This document shows positions 1-8,372 of a stretch of DNA of 31,071 nt, in pieces. Under the pieces are notes generated by a model that was not told the DNA's origin, did not search any database, and worked only from the letters and a program-made list of their open reading frames with translations. The position numbers and the translations under genes are program-made. The DNA comes from Clostridium sp. CAG:590 (lineage in GTDB: Bacteria; Bacillota; Clostridia; Lachnospirales; Lachnospiraceae), in assembly GCA_000431135.1 (NCBI GenBank), contig HF987895.1, positions 87,269 to 118,339 of the forward strand. Direction: 5' to 3'. Each line of letters opens with the position of its first letter. Position 1 is the stretch's first letter.

Positions 1-1
1 T

Positions 2-403
2 GCATTAAAAGGTGCAATATTTGCAGCCAATTTATACGAACATCTTGGATTTACCTGCACACCGGATGCAGCCGAATCCAGACATGATATCATTCAGGCA
101 GTTACCTTCCATGATCCGGATAAGGTGATTGCATTTTGTGAAGGCATTCAATATGCCGCACCGGTTGATTCCCATGTCACACCGACACCATGGGCAATGC
201 CGGGATACGATTGCGATGTAATCATGGCTGCCGGAGCATTTATATCCGGAGCATCCATTGAATTATCGGCAGATGCCCCAATGCACGAACCCTATACTGT
301 CTATTTTCAGGGTGGTTTGTCCTATGATCATGCCAAATTCGGAATTCTGAAATCCCTGGCACGATTAGAAGAAAAGGGACTGATCGATTTGAAAAATGCA
401 TAG
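2..403 (+). CDS. Methionine gamma-lyase family protein ('aluminium resistance' type), C-terminal part
   Basis: Open from the window edge, so the start lies outside; the last 133 codons are present, ending in TAG at 401-403. The fragment carries stretches I recognise from the C-terminus of the PLP-dependent Met_gamma_lyase (aluminium resistance protein) family: AESRHDIIQAV, the PVDSHVTPTPWAMPGYD segment, and IMAAGAFISGASIELSADAP. The family has an aminotransferase-like fold and is expected to be cytosolic; the PLP lysine would lie upstream of this window. Its true substrate is poorly defined, so the family name should not be read as a proven activity. The gene is followed by about 100 bp of non-coding DNA with a possible promoter for the next gene, so it probably ends its own transcription unit. 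Family assignment is confident; specific function is not. Confidence 0.85.
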   Translation, partial: ALKGAIFAANLYEHLGFTCTPDAAESRHDIIQAVTFHDPDKVIAFCEGIQYAAPVDSHVTPTPWAMPGYDCDVIMAAGAFISGASIELSADAPMHEPYTVYFQGGLSYDHAKFGILKSLARLEEKGLIDLKNA

Positions 404-414
404 GTGTAATCTTG

Positions 415-443
415 TAGATTTACAAAAGATATGCTATTATAAT
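415..443 (+). promoter_or_regulatory. Possible sigma-A promoter for the DUF4321-mreC operon
   Basis: A perfect -10 hexamer TATAAT lies at 438-443. The best -35 at 17-bp spacing is the poor TAGATT (415-420); TTGTAG (412-417) is a better hexamer but sits 20 bp away. It lies in the short gap before the DUF4321 gene and is the only recognisable promoter upstream of the mre-min cluster. Confidence 0.4.
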
Positions 444-503
444 CAAATGTGATAATTTTCAACAGGAAACACTGGAAACAATTGACAGATAAGGAGTTTG
501 AAT

Positions 504-770
504 ATGGCAGCAGTTAGTAATACAAGAAAGAATAATTGGATATTACTTGTCATTTTGTTATGTGGAATTGTACTGGGTGGCTATCTTGGAACGTTAGCTG
601 CTGATGTTGGAGCGTTGCGCTGGCTTGCCTATGGCAAGACATTTGGATTGACATCGCCGGTCGTATTAGATCTGGGAATATTAGTATTCACCTTTGGCCT
701 TACAATAACGATCAATATTGCAAGTATTATCGGACTGATTATCGGAATTATTGTTTACCGTTTGATTTAA
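504..770 (+). CDS. DUF4321 small membrane protein
   Basis: An 88-residue protein of the DUF4321 family, function unknown. The ATG at 504 is preferred because AAGGAG (491-496) sits 7 bases before it; an in-frame TTG at 498 is too close to that site. Two hydrophobic segments are visible: about residues 11-32 (WILLVILLCGIVLGGYLGTL), and about residues 56-88 (LGILVFTFGLTITINIASII onward), with a loop containing LRWLAYGKTFGL between them. It is probably an integral cytoplasmic membrane protein. It ends just 14 bases before the mreC start, and an AGGAGG directly follows its stop codon, so it very likely shares the mre transcript. That neighbourhood suggests an envelope role, but nothing in the sequence proves one. 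Confidence 0.85.
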   Translation: MAAVSNTRKNNWILLVILLCGIVLGGYLGTLAADVGALRWLAYGKTFGLTSPVVLDLGILVFTFGLTITINIASIIGLIIGIIVYRLI

Positions 771-784
771 AGGAGGATTTACTC

Positions 785-1855
785 TTGAATTTTCATGATA
801 AGAAAGAGATACCACCGAAATATATCTATCTGTTTATGACAGTGATATGCTTTGTCTTATTATTCTTTTCAGTTGTATTTAAGAATCGCTTTGCGCCATT
901 ACAGGCAGTCACAAGCGCAATTGTTACACCTATGCAATCTGGTATTAACGAAGTAGGCGGATCGTTATATAACCGCATGGTGGAACATAAGGATAAGAAT
1001 GCATTGATCAAAGAGAACAAAGAACTCACTGCGAAAATTAACGAATACTCTTCAGAGATTAAGAAAAGTGAACAAGAAAGTTATGAATTAAAACGTTTAC
1101 AGGATCTTTTGGAGCTGAAAGAACAATATGTTGACTATAATACCATCGGTGCACGTGTCATTGCTACGGATTCCACGAATTGGTTTTATACATTTGTGAT
1201 CAACAAAGGAACAGATGATGGAATTCAGGTTGGTTGTAATGTATTAGCGGATGGCGGACTTGCCGGAATTGTAACAGAAGTAGGGAAGAATTATGCCAAA
1301 GTGCGTTCGATCATTGATGACAACAGCAGTGTCAGTGCCACTATCTCCGGAACCGAATCTTTATGTACTGTATCCGGTGATCTTTCTTCCATCAAGGATG
1401 GATATATTAATGTTGGATATGTCAGCAAAGATGTAACAATAGAAGAAGGGGCTGAATTAGTTACATCTCATGTAAGTAACAAGTTTTTACCGGGTTTGTT
1501 GATCGGATATATATCTGATATCAAGATGGATGCAAACAATTTAACACAGTCCGCCAAATGTCTTCCGGCTGTAGATTTCAAAAATCTTCAGGAAGTACTT
1601 GTCATATTAGATCGAAAAGCCAATTATAAGACAGATTCTAAGAATAAGAATATATATGACAGTTTTCGGAATAGTACGGCAGACAATACAGAAACAGGAA
1701 CATCCACTGATGATTTAACAACATCAGAAACGGATACAGAGACTGGCACAGAGGCCGATACATCATCCGAGAGAACATCACAGTCCCCGGAAGATGATCA
1801 GACAACATCAGAAGCCTCAACTGAGAACACAACGGAAGCTGATAACGAGGAATAG
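785..1855 (+). CDS. mreC: Rod shape-determining protein MreC
   Basis: MreC is a bitopic scaffold of the elongasome that links MreB and MreD to PBP2 and RodA outside the membrane. The start is TTG at 785 behind AGGAGG (771-776). The protein has a basic N-terminus, one transmembrane helix (about residues 14-32), a coiled-coil segment (about residues 60-110, rich in E, K and L), and the MreC beta-barrel core with GARVIATDSTNWFYTFVINK and the repeated G-x-V-L-x-DGGLAGIV pattern. After about residue 285 the core ends, and a tail of some 70 residues is made almost only of T, S, E, D and N. Family members usually stop soon after the core, so this acidic tail is an addition; it would be extracellular. 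MreD follows after 2 bases. Confidence 0.95.
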   Translation: MNFHDKKEIPPKYIYLFMTVICFVLLFFSVVFKNRFAPLQAVTSAIVTPMQSGINEVGGSLYNRMVEHKDKNALIKENKELTAKINEYSSEIKKSEQESYELKRLQDLLELKEQYVDYNTIGARVIATDSTNWFYTFVINKGTDDGIQVGCNVLADGGLAGIVTEVGKNYAKVRSIIDDNSSVSATISGTESLCTVSGDLSSIKDGYINVGYVSKDVTIEEGAELVTSHVSNKFLPGLLIGYISDIKMDANNLTQSAKCLPAVDFKNLQEVLVILDRKANYKTDSKNKNIYDSFRNSTADNTETGTSTDDLTTSETDTETGTEADTSSERTSQSPEDDQTTSEASTENTTEADNEE

Positions 1856-1857
1856 TT

Positions 1858-2367
1858 ATGAAAAGATGTATTACAATTGGAATCATAATCGTCATATGCT
1901 TTTTATTACAATGTACTGTTTTTCATTATATTGAACTAGCAGGTGTGGTTCCTAATTTATTATTAATTGTAACCATGTCATTTGGCTTGATGCGTGGTCG
2001 CCGCGAAGGCTTATTGGTAGGTTTCTTTTCAGGGTTATTAATAGACATCTTTTTCGGAAGTGTTTTAGGTCCATATGCATTTATCTATATGACTTTAGGT
2101 TATGGTAATGGTTTTTTTCATCGAATCTATTATGTGGAAGATGTTCTTCTTCCTATGATTATGATTACTTTAAATGATTTTATTTATAACATTATTATTT
2201 ATGTTGTATTCTTCCTTATGAGAAACCGTCTTGATTTTCTCGGGTATTTGAAGGATGTCATGCTGCCGGAAATGATTTACACGATATTGATTACTTTATT
2301 TTTCTATAAGATTTTAGTTCGTATCAATTTACGATTAAAACGGGTGAAAGAGGCTGAACAATTATGA
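1858..2367 (+). CDS. mreD: Rod shape-determining protein MreD
   Basis: MreD is a polytopic membrane partner of MreC in the elongasome. The 169-residue length is normal for the family. The sequence is almost entirely hydrophobic, with about five to six membrane segments and the typical GRREGLLVGFFSGLLIDIFF motif around residues 47-67, followed by GPYAFIYMTLGYGNG. GAGGA inside the end of mreC serves as ribosome binding site. Its stop codon TGA overlaps the ATG of the PBP2 gene (ATGATGA), which implies translational coupling. Confidence 0.93.
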   Translation: MKRCITIGIIIVICFLLQCTVFHYIELAGVVPNLLLIVTMSFGLMRGRREGLLVGFFSGLLIDIFFGSVLGPYAFIYMTLGYGNGFFHRIYYVEDVLLPMIMITLNDFIYNIIIYVVFFLMRNRLDFLGYLKDVMLPEMIYTILITLFFYKILVRINLRLKRVKEAEQL

Positions 2368-5213
2368 TGATACGCGAATTATTGCATGCACTGAAAGAAT
2401 ATATTGTCGAATATATATCCCACAGATTATTTATTGTTTCTGTTGTGATTTTCGTATTATTTGCTATGCTGATCGGACGATTATTCCGTCTGCAGATCAT
2501 TGAAGGATCTGAGCATCTGAATAATTTCACATACAAATCCAAAAAAACGCTTACCGTAGAAGCATCCCGTGGCAATATTTTTGATTGTAACGGCAAACTT
2601 CTTGCGTATAATCAATTAGCATATTCTGTCACATTTGAAAACAGCAATCAATTATCAGAAGTTGCTTCGGATAATGATGTCAGTGAGAATGAACTCAAGA
2701 ATTCTGTAGTCGCAAGAACGATCGAGATTCTTGAAAAGAATGGTGACAGTTTATGCGTGGATTTCCCGATACGGTTAAAAAACGGAACACCACAATTTAC
2801 AACAGATTCCGATTCGGAACGTTTGCGTTTTCTCGCCGAAGTATATGGTGAGACATCTTCCGACAAACTAACGGATAAGGAAAAGAAAGCCTCTGCGCAG
2901 GATGTCTACAATTATCTGGCATCTGAAAAGCAATTTGATATATCATCTGATTATGCTCCGGACGAGGCATTGAAGATTATGGGAGTCCGTTATGCATTAT
3001 GGCTCAATCGTTTCCAACAATATATGGCTGTGACGATCGCAATGGATGTGAGTGACGAAAGTGTGGCAGAATTGAATGAATGTAGTTCCGATCTTATGGG
3101 AATCAATGTCGTAGTGGATTCGATCCGTGTCTATAACGATTCCAAGTATTTTGCACATATCATTGGATATATCGGTGCAATATCGACTGACGAGATGAAG
3201 GAATATAACGCCAATCTTTCTGATAAGAACAAATATAGCAATAATGATATGATCGGTAAGACCGGTTTAGAGCAGAAATACGAGAGTACACTTCGCGGTG
3301 TGAACGGTGTTCAGGAGATCTATGTAGATAACCTCGGAAAGATCATCGAACGTACCGACCAACAGGATTCGGTAGCAGGTGAAGATATTCATTTGACAAT
3401 TGATTCGGATCTTCAAAAGTATTGTTATGATACGCTCGAAAAGGAGATTGCAAGCGTATTACTTACGAAGATTACAGATGAGAAAGTAGACGAAGAGGAT
3501 ATTCACGACAAACGGATTCCAATTGCGAATGTATATTATGCACTATTTGACAATAATGCGTTGGATATATCACATTTAGCATCCAAAAAAGCCGGCTCTT
3601 ATGAGACAACAGTCAATAATACGTTGGATTCCACACGCGAGTATGTTTTATCACGTATACGCAGCATTCTGACTACTGAGACAACTGCCATGAACACATT
3701 GGATAATGAATATACTTCTTATATGGAATACATTTATAAGATACTGTCCGATAACGGCATATATGATACCAAGAAGATCGAAAACACAGACGAGACATAC
3801 AAGGAATATACTGCCGGTAATATATCGTTAGGTACGTTTTTGAAATACGCGATCAACCAGGGTGCGATCGATATTTCATCTTTTGAATTATCCAGCGATT
3901 ATTACGATTCCGAAGAAGTATATAATGCAATGGTTGATTATTTGGAGAATGTTCTCTCTGATGATACAGAATTCGACAAATTAGTCATGAAATACATGAT
4001 AAAATCCAATCGTGTAAGTGGTGACCAGATTATTCATATTTTATTTGAGCAGGGCGTATTGGATAAAGAAACCGACAAAGATTATACAGACTTTATTTCC
4101 GGCAAATTATCCGATTACAAATTCATCCGCAGAAAGATCAACAATTTGGAGATTACGCCCGCACAGCTTGCATTGGATCCGTGTGAAGGGTCTGTAATTG
4201 TAACCGATACCAATTCCGGTGAATTATTGGCAATGGTCAGTTATCCAAGTTATGACAACAATCTGTTAACGAATTCTGTCGACCCGGACTATTATGCCAA
4301 ACTAGTATCCGACAAGACCAATCCGCTCTATAACCGTGCAACACAGCAAAGAACGGCTCCCGGATCTACTTATAAGATGCTTACAACTATTGCCGGTGTA
4401 GAAGAGGGGGCAATTGATCTGGATACGAAGATTGATGCAGAAGGTATCTTTACCAAGATTGATCCTCCTGCCAAATGCTGGTATTATCCGGACAAACACG
4501 GATTGATCGATATTGAAAAAGCTTTGGAAGTATCTTGTAACTACTTCTTCTACGAAGTTGGTTATAGATTAGCTGGCGGAGAAGATAATTACTCTGACTC
4601 CGTTGGACTTTCCAAATTATCCAAATATGCTTCGTTGTTCGGACTTGACACCACATCCGGCATTGAATTGGATGAGATTGAGCCGAAAGTTTCCGATGAA
4701 TCGGCTGTACGAAGCGCTATCGGTCAGGGTACCAATGCTTATACACCAACCCAGCTTTCACGTTATGTGACAACAATCGCGACAAGCGGAACATGCTATG
4801 ATCTGAGTATTATTAAAAAAATAACTGATAAAGACGGAAAAACAACCTATGAGAATCCGCATAATGTTCATGGTAAAGTTGATATTTCTTCCGGATTATG
4901 GAATACTGTTCATAACGGTATGCGCCGGGTAGTAAAAGAACATACCGATGAGGATATGCTGATTAACCAGATTGATGTTGATGTGGCAGGGAAGACAGGT
5001 ACTGCCGAAGAGAATTTAGCACGTCCTGCGCATGCGTTATTTGTATCATATGCACCATTTAACAGACCGGAGATTTCCGTAACTTCGGTAATCCCATATG
5101 GATATTCTTCTGGTAATGCCGAAGAATTAGCAGGATTTATATATGCATATTATTTTGATCCGGACAAACTAGAAGGTGCTTCCATGACCGGTAATGTTAA
5201 TATGTCAGATTAA
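2364..5213 (+). CDS. mrdA: Penicillin-binding protein 2 (elongasome transpeptidase) with a large internal insertion
   Basis: A class B PBP that cross-links peptidoglycan during side-wall growth, partner of RodA and MreC. After a membrane anchor (about residues 21-43) comes the dimerisation domain, with TVEASRGNIFDCNGKLLAYN (64-83) and the GKTGLEQKYESTLRG segment near 298-312. The transpeptidase domain keeps all three motifs: S668-T-Y-K, S724-C-N and K877-T-G-T. The normal PBP2 length is roughly 600-700 residues; this one has 949. The excess lies between LTIDSDLQK (344-352) and GSVIVTDTNSGELLAMV (609-625), which are normally almost adjacent. The inserted 240 or so residues are acidic, Tyr/Asp/Lys-rich and probably helical. 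The start overlaps the mreD stop. The insertion may be a lineage trait, which I cannot check here. Confidence 0.95.
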   Translation: MMIRELLHALKEYIVEYISHRLFIVSVVIFVLFAMLIGRLFRLQIIEGSEHLNNFTYKSKKTLTVEASRGNIFDCNGKLLAYNQLAYSVTFENSNQLSEVASDNDVSENELKNSVVARTIEILEKNGDSLCVDFPIRLKNGTPQFTTDSDSERLRFLAEVYGETSSDKLTDKEKKASAQDVYNYLASEKQFDISSDYAPDEALKIMGVRYALWLNRFQQYMAVTIAMDVSDESVAELNECSSDLMGINVVVDSIRVYNDSKYFAHIIGYIGAISTDEMKEYNANLSDKNKYSNNDMIGKTGLEQKYESTLRGVNGVQEIYVDNLGKIIERTDQQDSVAGEDIHLTIDSDLQKYCYDTLEKEIASVLLTKITDEKVDEEDIHDKRIPIANVYYALFDNNALDISHLASKKAGSYETTVNNTLDSTREYVLSRIRSILTTETTAMNTLDNEYTSYMEYIYKILSDNGIYDTKKIENTDETYKEYTAGNISLGTFLKYAINQGAIDISSFELSSDYYDSEEVYNAMVDYLENVLSDDTEFDKLVMKYMIKSNRVSGDQIIHILFEQGVLDKETDKDYTDFISGKLSDYKFIRRKINNLEITPAQLALDPCEGSVIVTDTNSGELLAMVSYPSYDNNLLTNSVDPDYYAKLVSDKTNPLYNRATQQRTAPGSTYKMLTTIAGVEEGAIDLDTKIDAEGIFTKIDPPAKCWYYPDKHGLIDIEKALEVSCNYFFYEVGYRLAGGEDNYSDSVGLSKLSKYASLFGLDTTSGIELDEIEPKVSDESAVRSAIGQGTNAYTPTQLSRYVTTIATSGTCYDLSIIKKITDKDGKTTYENPHNVHGKVDISSGLWNTVHNGMRRVVKEHTDEDMLINQIDVDVAGKTGTAEENLARPAHALFVSYAPFNRPEISVTSVIPYGYSSGNAEELAGFIYAYYFDPDKLEGASMTGNVNMSD

Positions 5214-5276
5214 TTCATTTAACCAATAATACAGTTTACAAATATGTGAAATTGCAGAAATCGAGGTGATTATTTT

Positions 5277-6050
5277 ATGAAAAATACAGTCATAATCAAA
5301 GGCAACCGATATGGTATTTCGATTGTATTTGATAAAGATATTGCGTTTTCACAATTGTTAACGGATTTAGAACACCGCTTAGAAGATGCCGAAGAATTCT
5401 TTGACAGCGACAAACAATTGGCAGTTTCATTTGAAGGCCGTGAGCTTTCGAATGAAGAACTTGATCAGGTATTAACGGTGATCAAAGAATGTTCACGCCT
5501 CAATATACAATATGTTATGGAGGAAAACAGTGATTTAGAGACCACATTTTTTGACATTATCCAGACTGCACAGGAATCGGAGTCAGAAGAGGAAAAGGAA
5601 CCCGTAGAAGTATCCGGAATCTTTGGAACGATTCATAATAATGATATACATGCAGCCGATGCTACCTCAAAAAACAGCAATGATAAGAATGACAGTAACG
5701 GATTGTTCTACAAAGGAACACTCCGTTCCGGACAGGATTTGGATTCCAAGGAATCGGTAGTGATTATTGGGGATGTGAATCCCGGTGCTCATGTTACATC
5801 GGGTGGTAATATTGTTGTGATTGGAGCCTTAAAAGGAACCGCTACGGCAGGATGCAATAATAATCCGGACGCATTTGTGATGGCGTTGGTTATGGATCCT
5901 ATTCAGATCCAGATTGCTGATGTAATTGCCCGTTGTTCAGACAATAAGAGTCACCTCAAGAAGAAAAAAGAACCAATGATTGCAATGATCCGGAATCATC
6001 AGATCTGTATGGAGCCGGTTACCAAATCTGCAATTTATGATATCAAATAA
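5277..6050 (+). CDS. minC: Septum site-determining protein MinC
   Basis: MinC inhibits FtsZ polymerisation away from midcell and is recruited to the membrane by MinD. The N-terminal FtsZ-binding domain covers about residues 1-100. A hydrophilic linker rich in Asn, Asp and Ser (about 100-142) joins it to the C-terminal beta-helix, where YKGTLRSGQ (145-153), SVVIIGDVNPGAHVTSGGNI and GALKGTATAG (183-192) are the classical repeats. The total of 257 residues is slightly above average. After the beta-helix there is a Lys-rich tail (HLKKKKEP). GAGGTG lies 8 bases before the ATG. It follows PBP2 after 63 bases with no terminator visible, so it probably belongs to the same operon. Confidence 0.93.
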   Translation: MKNTVIIKGNRYGISIVFDKDIAFSQLLTDLEHRLEDAEEFFDSDKQLAVSFEGRELSNEELDQVLTVIKECSRLNIQYVMEENSDLETTFFDIIQTAQESESEEEKEPVEVSGIFGTIHNNDIHAADATSKNSNDKNDSNGLFYKGTLRSGQDLDSKESVVIIGDVNPGAHVTSGGNIVVIGALKGTATAGCNNNPDAFVMALVMDPIQIQIADVIARCSDNKSHLKKKKEPMIAMIRNHQICMEPVTKSAIYDIK

Positions 6051-6074
6051 TACCTTGATTTTTAAGAAAATTCC

Positions 6075-6103
6075 TTAAAATCATATGGCATTTTAGATAC
6101 AAT
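6075..6103 (+). promoter_or_regulatory. Weak candidate promoter upstream of minD
   Basis: TTAAAA (6075-6080), a 17-bp spacer and TACAAT (6098-6103) lie in the 90-bp minC-minD gap, the longest gap inside the cluster. An imperfect inverted repeat (GATTTTtAAG / CTTAAAATC) overlaps the -35. The A/T-rich composition makes chance matches likely. Confidence 0.3.
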
Positions 6104-6140
6104 ATACAAATAATGAATTTATGTTAATGGAGGATAACGT

Positions 6141-6935
6141 ATGAGTGAAGTAATTGTAATAACATCTGGAAAAGGCGGTGTTGGAAAGACAACAACTACC
6201 GCAAATGTTGGTACCGGATTAGCCAAATTAGACAAAAAAGTTGTATTGATTGATACCGATATCGGACTTCGTAACTTAGATGTCGTTATGGGACTGGAGA
6301 ACCGTATCGTATATAATCTGGTTGATGTTGTAGAAGGAACATGCCGATATAAGCAGGCACTGATCAAGGATAAGACATATCCAAATCTTTTCCTGTTACC
6401 TTCTGCACAGACAAAGGATAAGACATCTGTAACGCCGGAGCAAATGAAGAAACTGGTTGAAGAACTCAAAAAAGAGTTCGATTACATCATATTAGACTGC
6501 CCTGCAGGTATTGAACAAGGCTTCAAGAATGCAATAGCAGCAGCAGACCGTGCATTGATCGTTACCACACCGGAAGTATCTGCAATTCGTGATGCCGATC
6601 GAATCATTGGTCTTCTTGAAGCAAATGAGATCAAGAAGATCGATCTCATTGTAAACCGTATTCGTATGGATATGGTAAAACGTGGAGAGATGATGTCAAT
6701 CGAAGATGTCGTTGAGATCCTTGCAATTGATCTGATCGGAGCCGTTCCGGATGATGAGAATATTGTCATTTCTACTAATCAGGGACAACCTTTAGTTGGT
6801 GATAATTCTCTTGCCGGACGAGCATATTTTAATATCTGTAAACGAATTTTAGGCGAAGATGTAGATTTCTTAGATTTAAGTGAATCTGGATTTTTCAAAA
6901 AGCTTTCCAGATTCTTCAAGAAAAATGATAGATAG
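6141..6935 (+). CDS. minD: Septum site-determining ATPase MinD
   Basis: A ParA/MinD-type ATPase that binds the membrane in its ATP-bound dimer form, recruits MinC, and is released by MinE. The deviant Walker A motif KGGVGKTTT begins at residue 11, followed by the switch I-like DTDIGLRNLD. Walker B appears as IILDCPAG, and the family signature VTTPEVSAIRDADRIIGLL follows. The C-terminus SGFFKKLSRFFKKNDR is a clear amphipathic membrane-targeting helix. The length of 264 residues is standard. GGAGG precedes the ATG by about 7 bases. The stop is 11 bases from the minE start. Confidence 0.97.
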   Translation: MSEVIVITSGKGGVGKTTTTANVGTGLAKLDKKVVLIDTDIGLRNLDVVMGLENRIVYNLVDVVEGTCRYKQALIKDKTYPNLFLLPSAQTKDKTSVTPEQMKKLVEELKKEFDYIILDCPAGIEQGFKNAIAAADRALIVTTPEVSAIRDADRIIGLLEANEIKKIDLIVNRIRMDMVKRGEMMSIEDVVEILAIDLIGAVPDDENIVISTNQGQPLVGDNSLAGRAYFNICKRILGEDVDFLDLSESGFFKKLSRFFKKNDR

Positions 6936-6946
6936 GAGTGAACGGT

Positions 6947-7228
6947 ATGGGATTATTTGATTTATTTACAAAGAAAAAGTCATCAAGTGATTATGCAAAA
7001 GACCGGTTAAAACTTTTACTCGTTTCGGATCGTGCAAACTGTTCACCGGATATTATGGAACAGATCAAAAATGATATTATAGAAGTTATCTCACGTTATA
7101 TGGAGATTGATGCAAGCGGCTTGGATATTCAGATTACGCAGACCGAATCTGAAGGCGGACACGGAACAGTTCCTGCATTATATGCAAACATTCCAATCAA
7201 AGATATGAAATCAAAATCTGTCAAATAG
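6947..7228 (+). CDS. minE: Cell division topological specificity factor MinE
   Basis: MinE stimulates MinD ATPase activity and makes the Min proteins oscillate or form zones at the poles. ATG 6947 is chosen over the in-frame GTG 6938 because AGGAG (6934-6938) is correctly spaced only for the ATG. The 93-residue product starts with the amphipathic MGLFDLFTKKK membrane-binding segment, then AKDRLKLLLVSDRANCSP, which is the conserved anti-MinCD helix/strand. The topological-specificity domain follows. A complete minCDE set suggests a MinE-type Min system rather than DivIVA/MinJ positioning, even though the genome also has a DivIVA protein. Confidence 0.95.
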   Translation: MGLFDLFTKKKSSSDYAKDRLKLLLVSDRANCSPDIMEQIKNDIIEVISRYMEIDASGLDIQITQTESEGGHGTVPALYANIPIKDMKSKSVK

Positions 7229-7240
7229 TAGGTGTTTACA

Positions 7241-8350
7241 ATGTTAGATAATTATCGATTACGCAATTACAATTTCAAATTATTAGCATTTGTTCTGATT
7301 GCAAGTGTATTTGGCACACTTATGATAAACAGTGCAGACAGTTCCTATTTCAAGAAACAATTGCTCGGTTTGATACTCTGTATTATTGGTTTGATAACAC
7401 TTTCTTTAATTGATTACAAATTCATCAGTAAATTTTATTTATTATTATACGGATTGAATTTGGTAATGCTGTCGGCAGTTTTTCTATTCGGTACCTCCGC
7501 AAATGGTGCAAAACGTTGGCTTGGCTCTCAGGATCTGATCACGGTACAGCCTTCCGAATTTGCAAAGATCATATTGATCATATGCGCAGCACATTTTCTA
7601 TCGGAGCACAAGGATACGATCAATACCGTAAAAACATTGATCCAATATGCTGTTCTTTGTGCTGTTCCGTTAATTCTCATTGCGTTAGAACCGGATCTGT
7701 CAACAACAATAGATGTATTTGCCATTCTGTTTATCATGCTGTTTGTAGCCGGATTAAGTTACAAAATTATCGGAATTGGTCTACTTTGCCTGATCCCATT
7801 AGCAGGAAGTTTTGTATGGTATGTTAAGCAGCCGGATCCTATATTCTTAAAAGATTATCAGCAGGAAAGAATCTTATCCTTTCTGTATCCGGATGAATAT
7901 GCCTCTACAACACAGTACCAGCAGGATAATTCCGTTATGGCAATCGGATCCGGACAATTATTCGGGAAAGGATTGAATAGCTCCACATTGGCTACTGTAA
8001 AAGATGCCAATTTAATATCTGAACAGCAAACAGACTTTATTTTTTCTGTTGTAGGTGAAGAATTAGGTTTCGTTGGAAGTACACTTATTATTGTAATATT
8101 GGGGTTAATTGTGGTACAATGTATAAAGACAGCGAGAAAGGCAAGTGATAATAATGGAATGTTTATTGCAACAGGTGTCGCGACCCTGATCGGCATTCAA
8201 ACATTTTTAAATATCGGCGTAGCGACCTCGTTATTACCAAATACAGGAATCCCTCTTCCGTTCATAAGTTACGGACTTTCTTCTTTAGTAAGTTCATGTG
8301 CCGGAATGGGATTGGTGATGAATGTGTCGTTGCAACGTAGAAAATACTAG
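7241..8350 (+). CDS. rodA: RodA, SEDS-family peptidoglycan glycosyltransferase
   Basis: RodA polymerises lipid II during elongation, working with the PBP2 encoded upstream. The protein is 369 residues from ATG 7241, which is preferred over GTG 7232 because AGGTG (7230-7234) fits only the ATG. It shows about ten membrane segments and the SEDS signatures: GAKRWL near residue 87, QPSEFAKI, the EPDLST loop, and the C-terminal GIPLPFISYGLSSLVSSC. FtsW and SpoVE are close relatives; the mre-min-rodA gene order is what favours RodA. Next is mgsA, 22 bases downstream. Confidence 0.93.
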   Translation: MLDNYRLRNYNFKLLAFVLIASVFGTLMINSADSSYFKKQLLGLILCIIGLITLSLIDYKFISKFYLLLYGLNLVMLSAVFLFGTSANGAKRWLGSQDLITVQPSEFAKIILIICAAHFLSEHKDTINTVKTLIQYAVLCAVPLILIALEPDLSTTIDVFAILFIMLFVAGLSYKIIGIGLLCLIPLAGSFVWYVKQPDPIFLKDYQQERILSFLYPDEYASTTQYQQDNSVMAIGSGQLFGKGLNSSTLATVKDANLISEQQTDFIFSVVGEELGFVGSTLIIVILGLIVVQCIKTARKASDNNGMFIATGVATLIGIQTFLNIGVATSLLPNTGIPLPFISYGLSSLVSSCAGMGLVMNVSLQRRKY

Positions 8351-8372
8351 AATAACTTGGAGGGGTTTCTGA

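Noticed and set aside
7516..7827. Open frame of 103 codons on the + strand within rodA
   Set aside because: It is an alternative frame of a clear SEDS protein, with no ribosome binding site and unusual composition.
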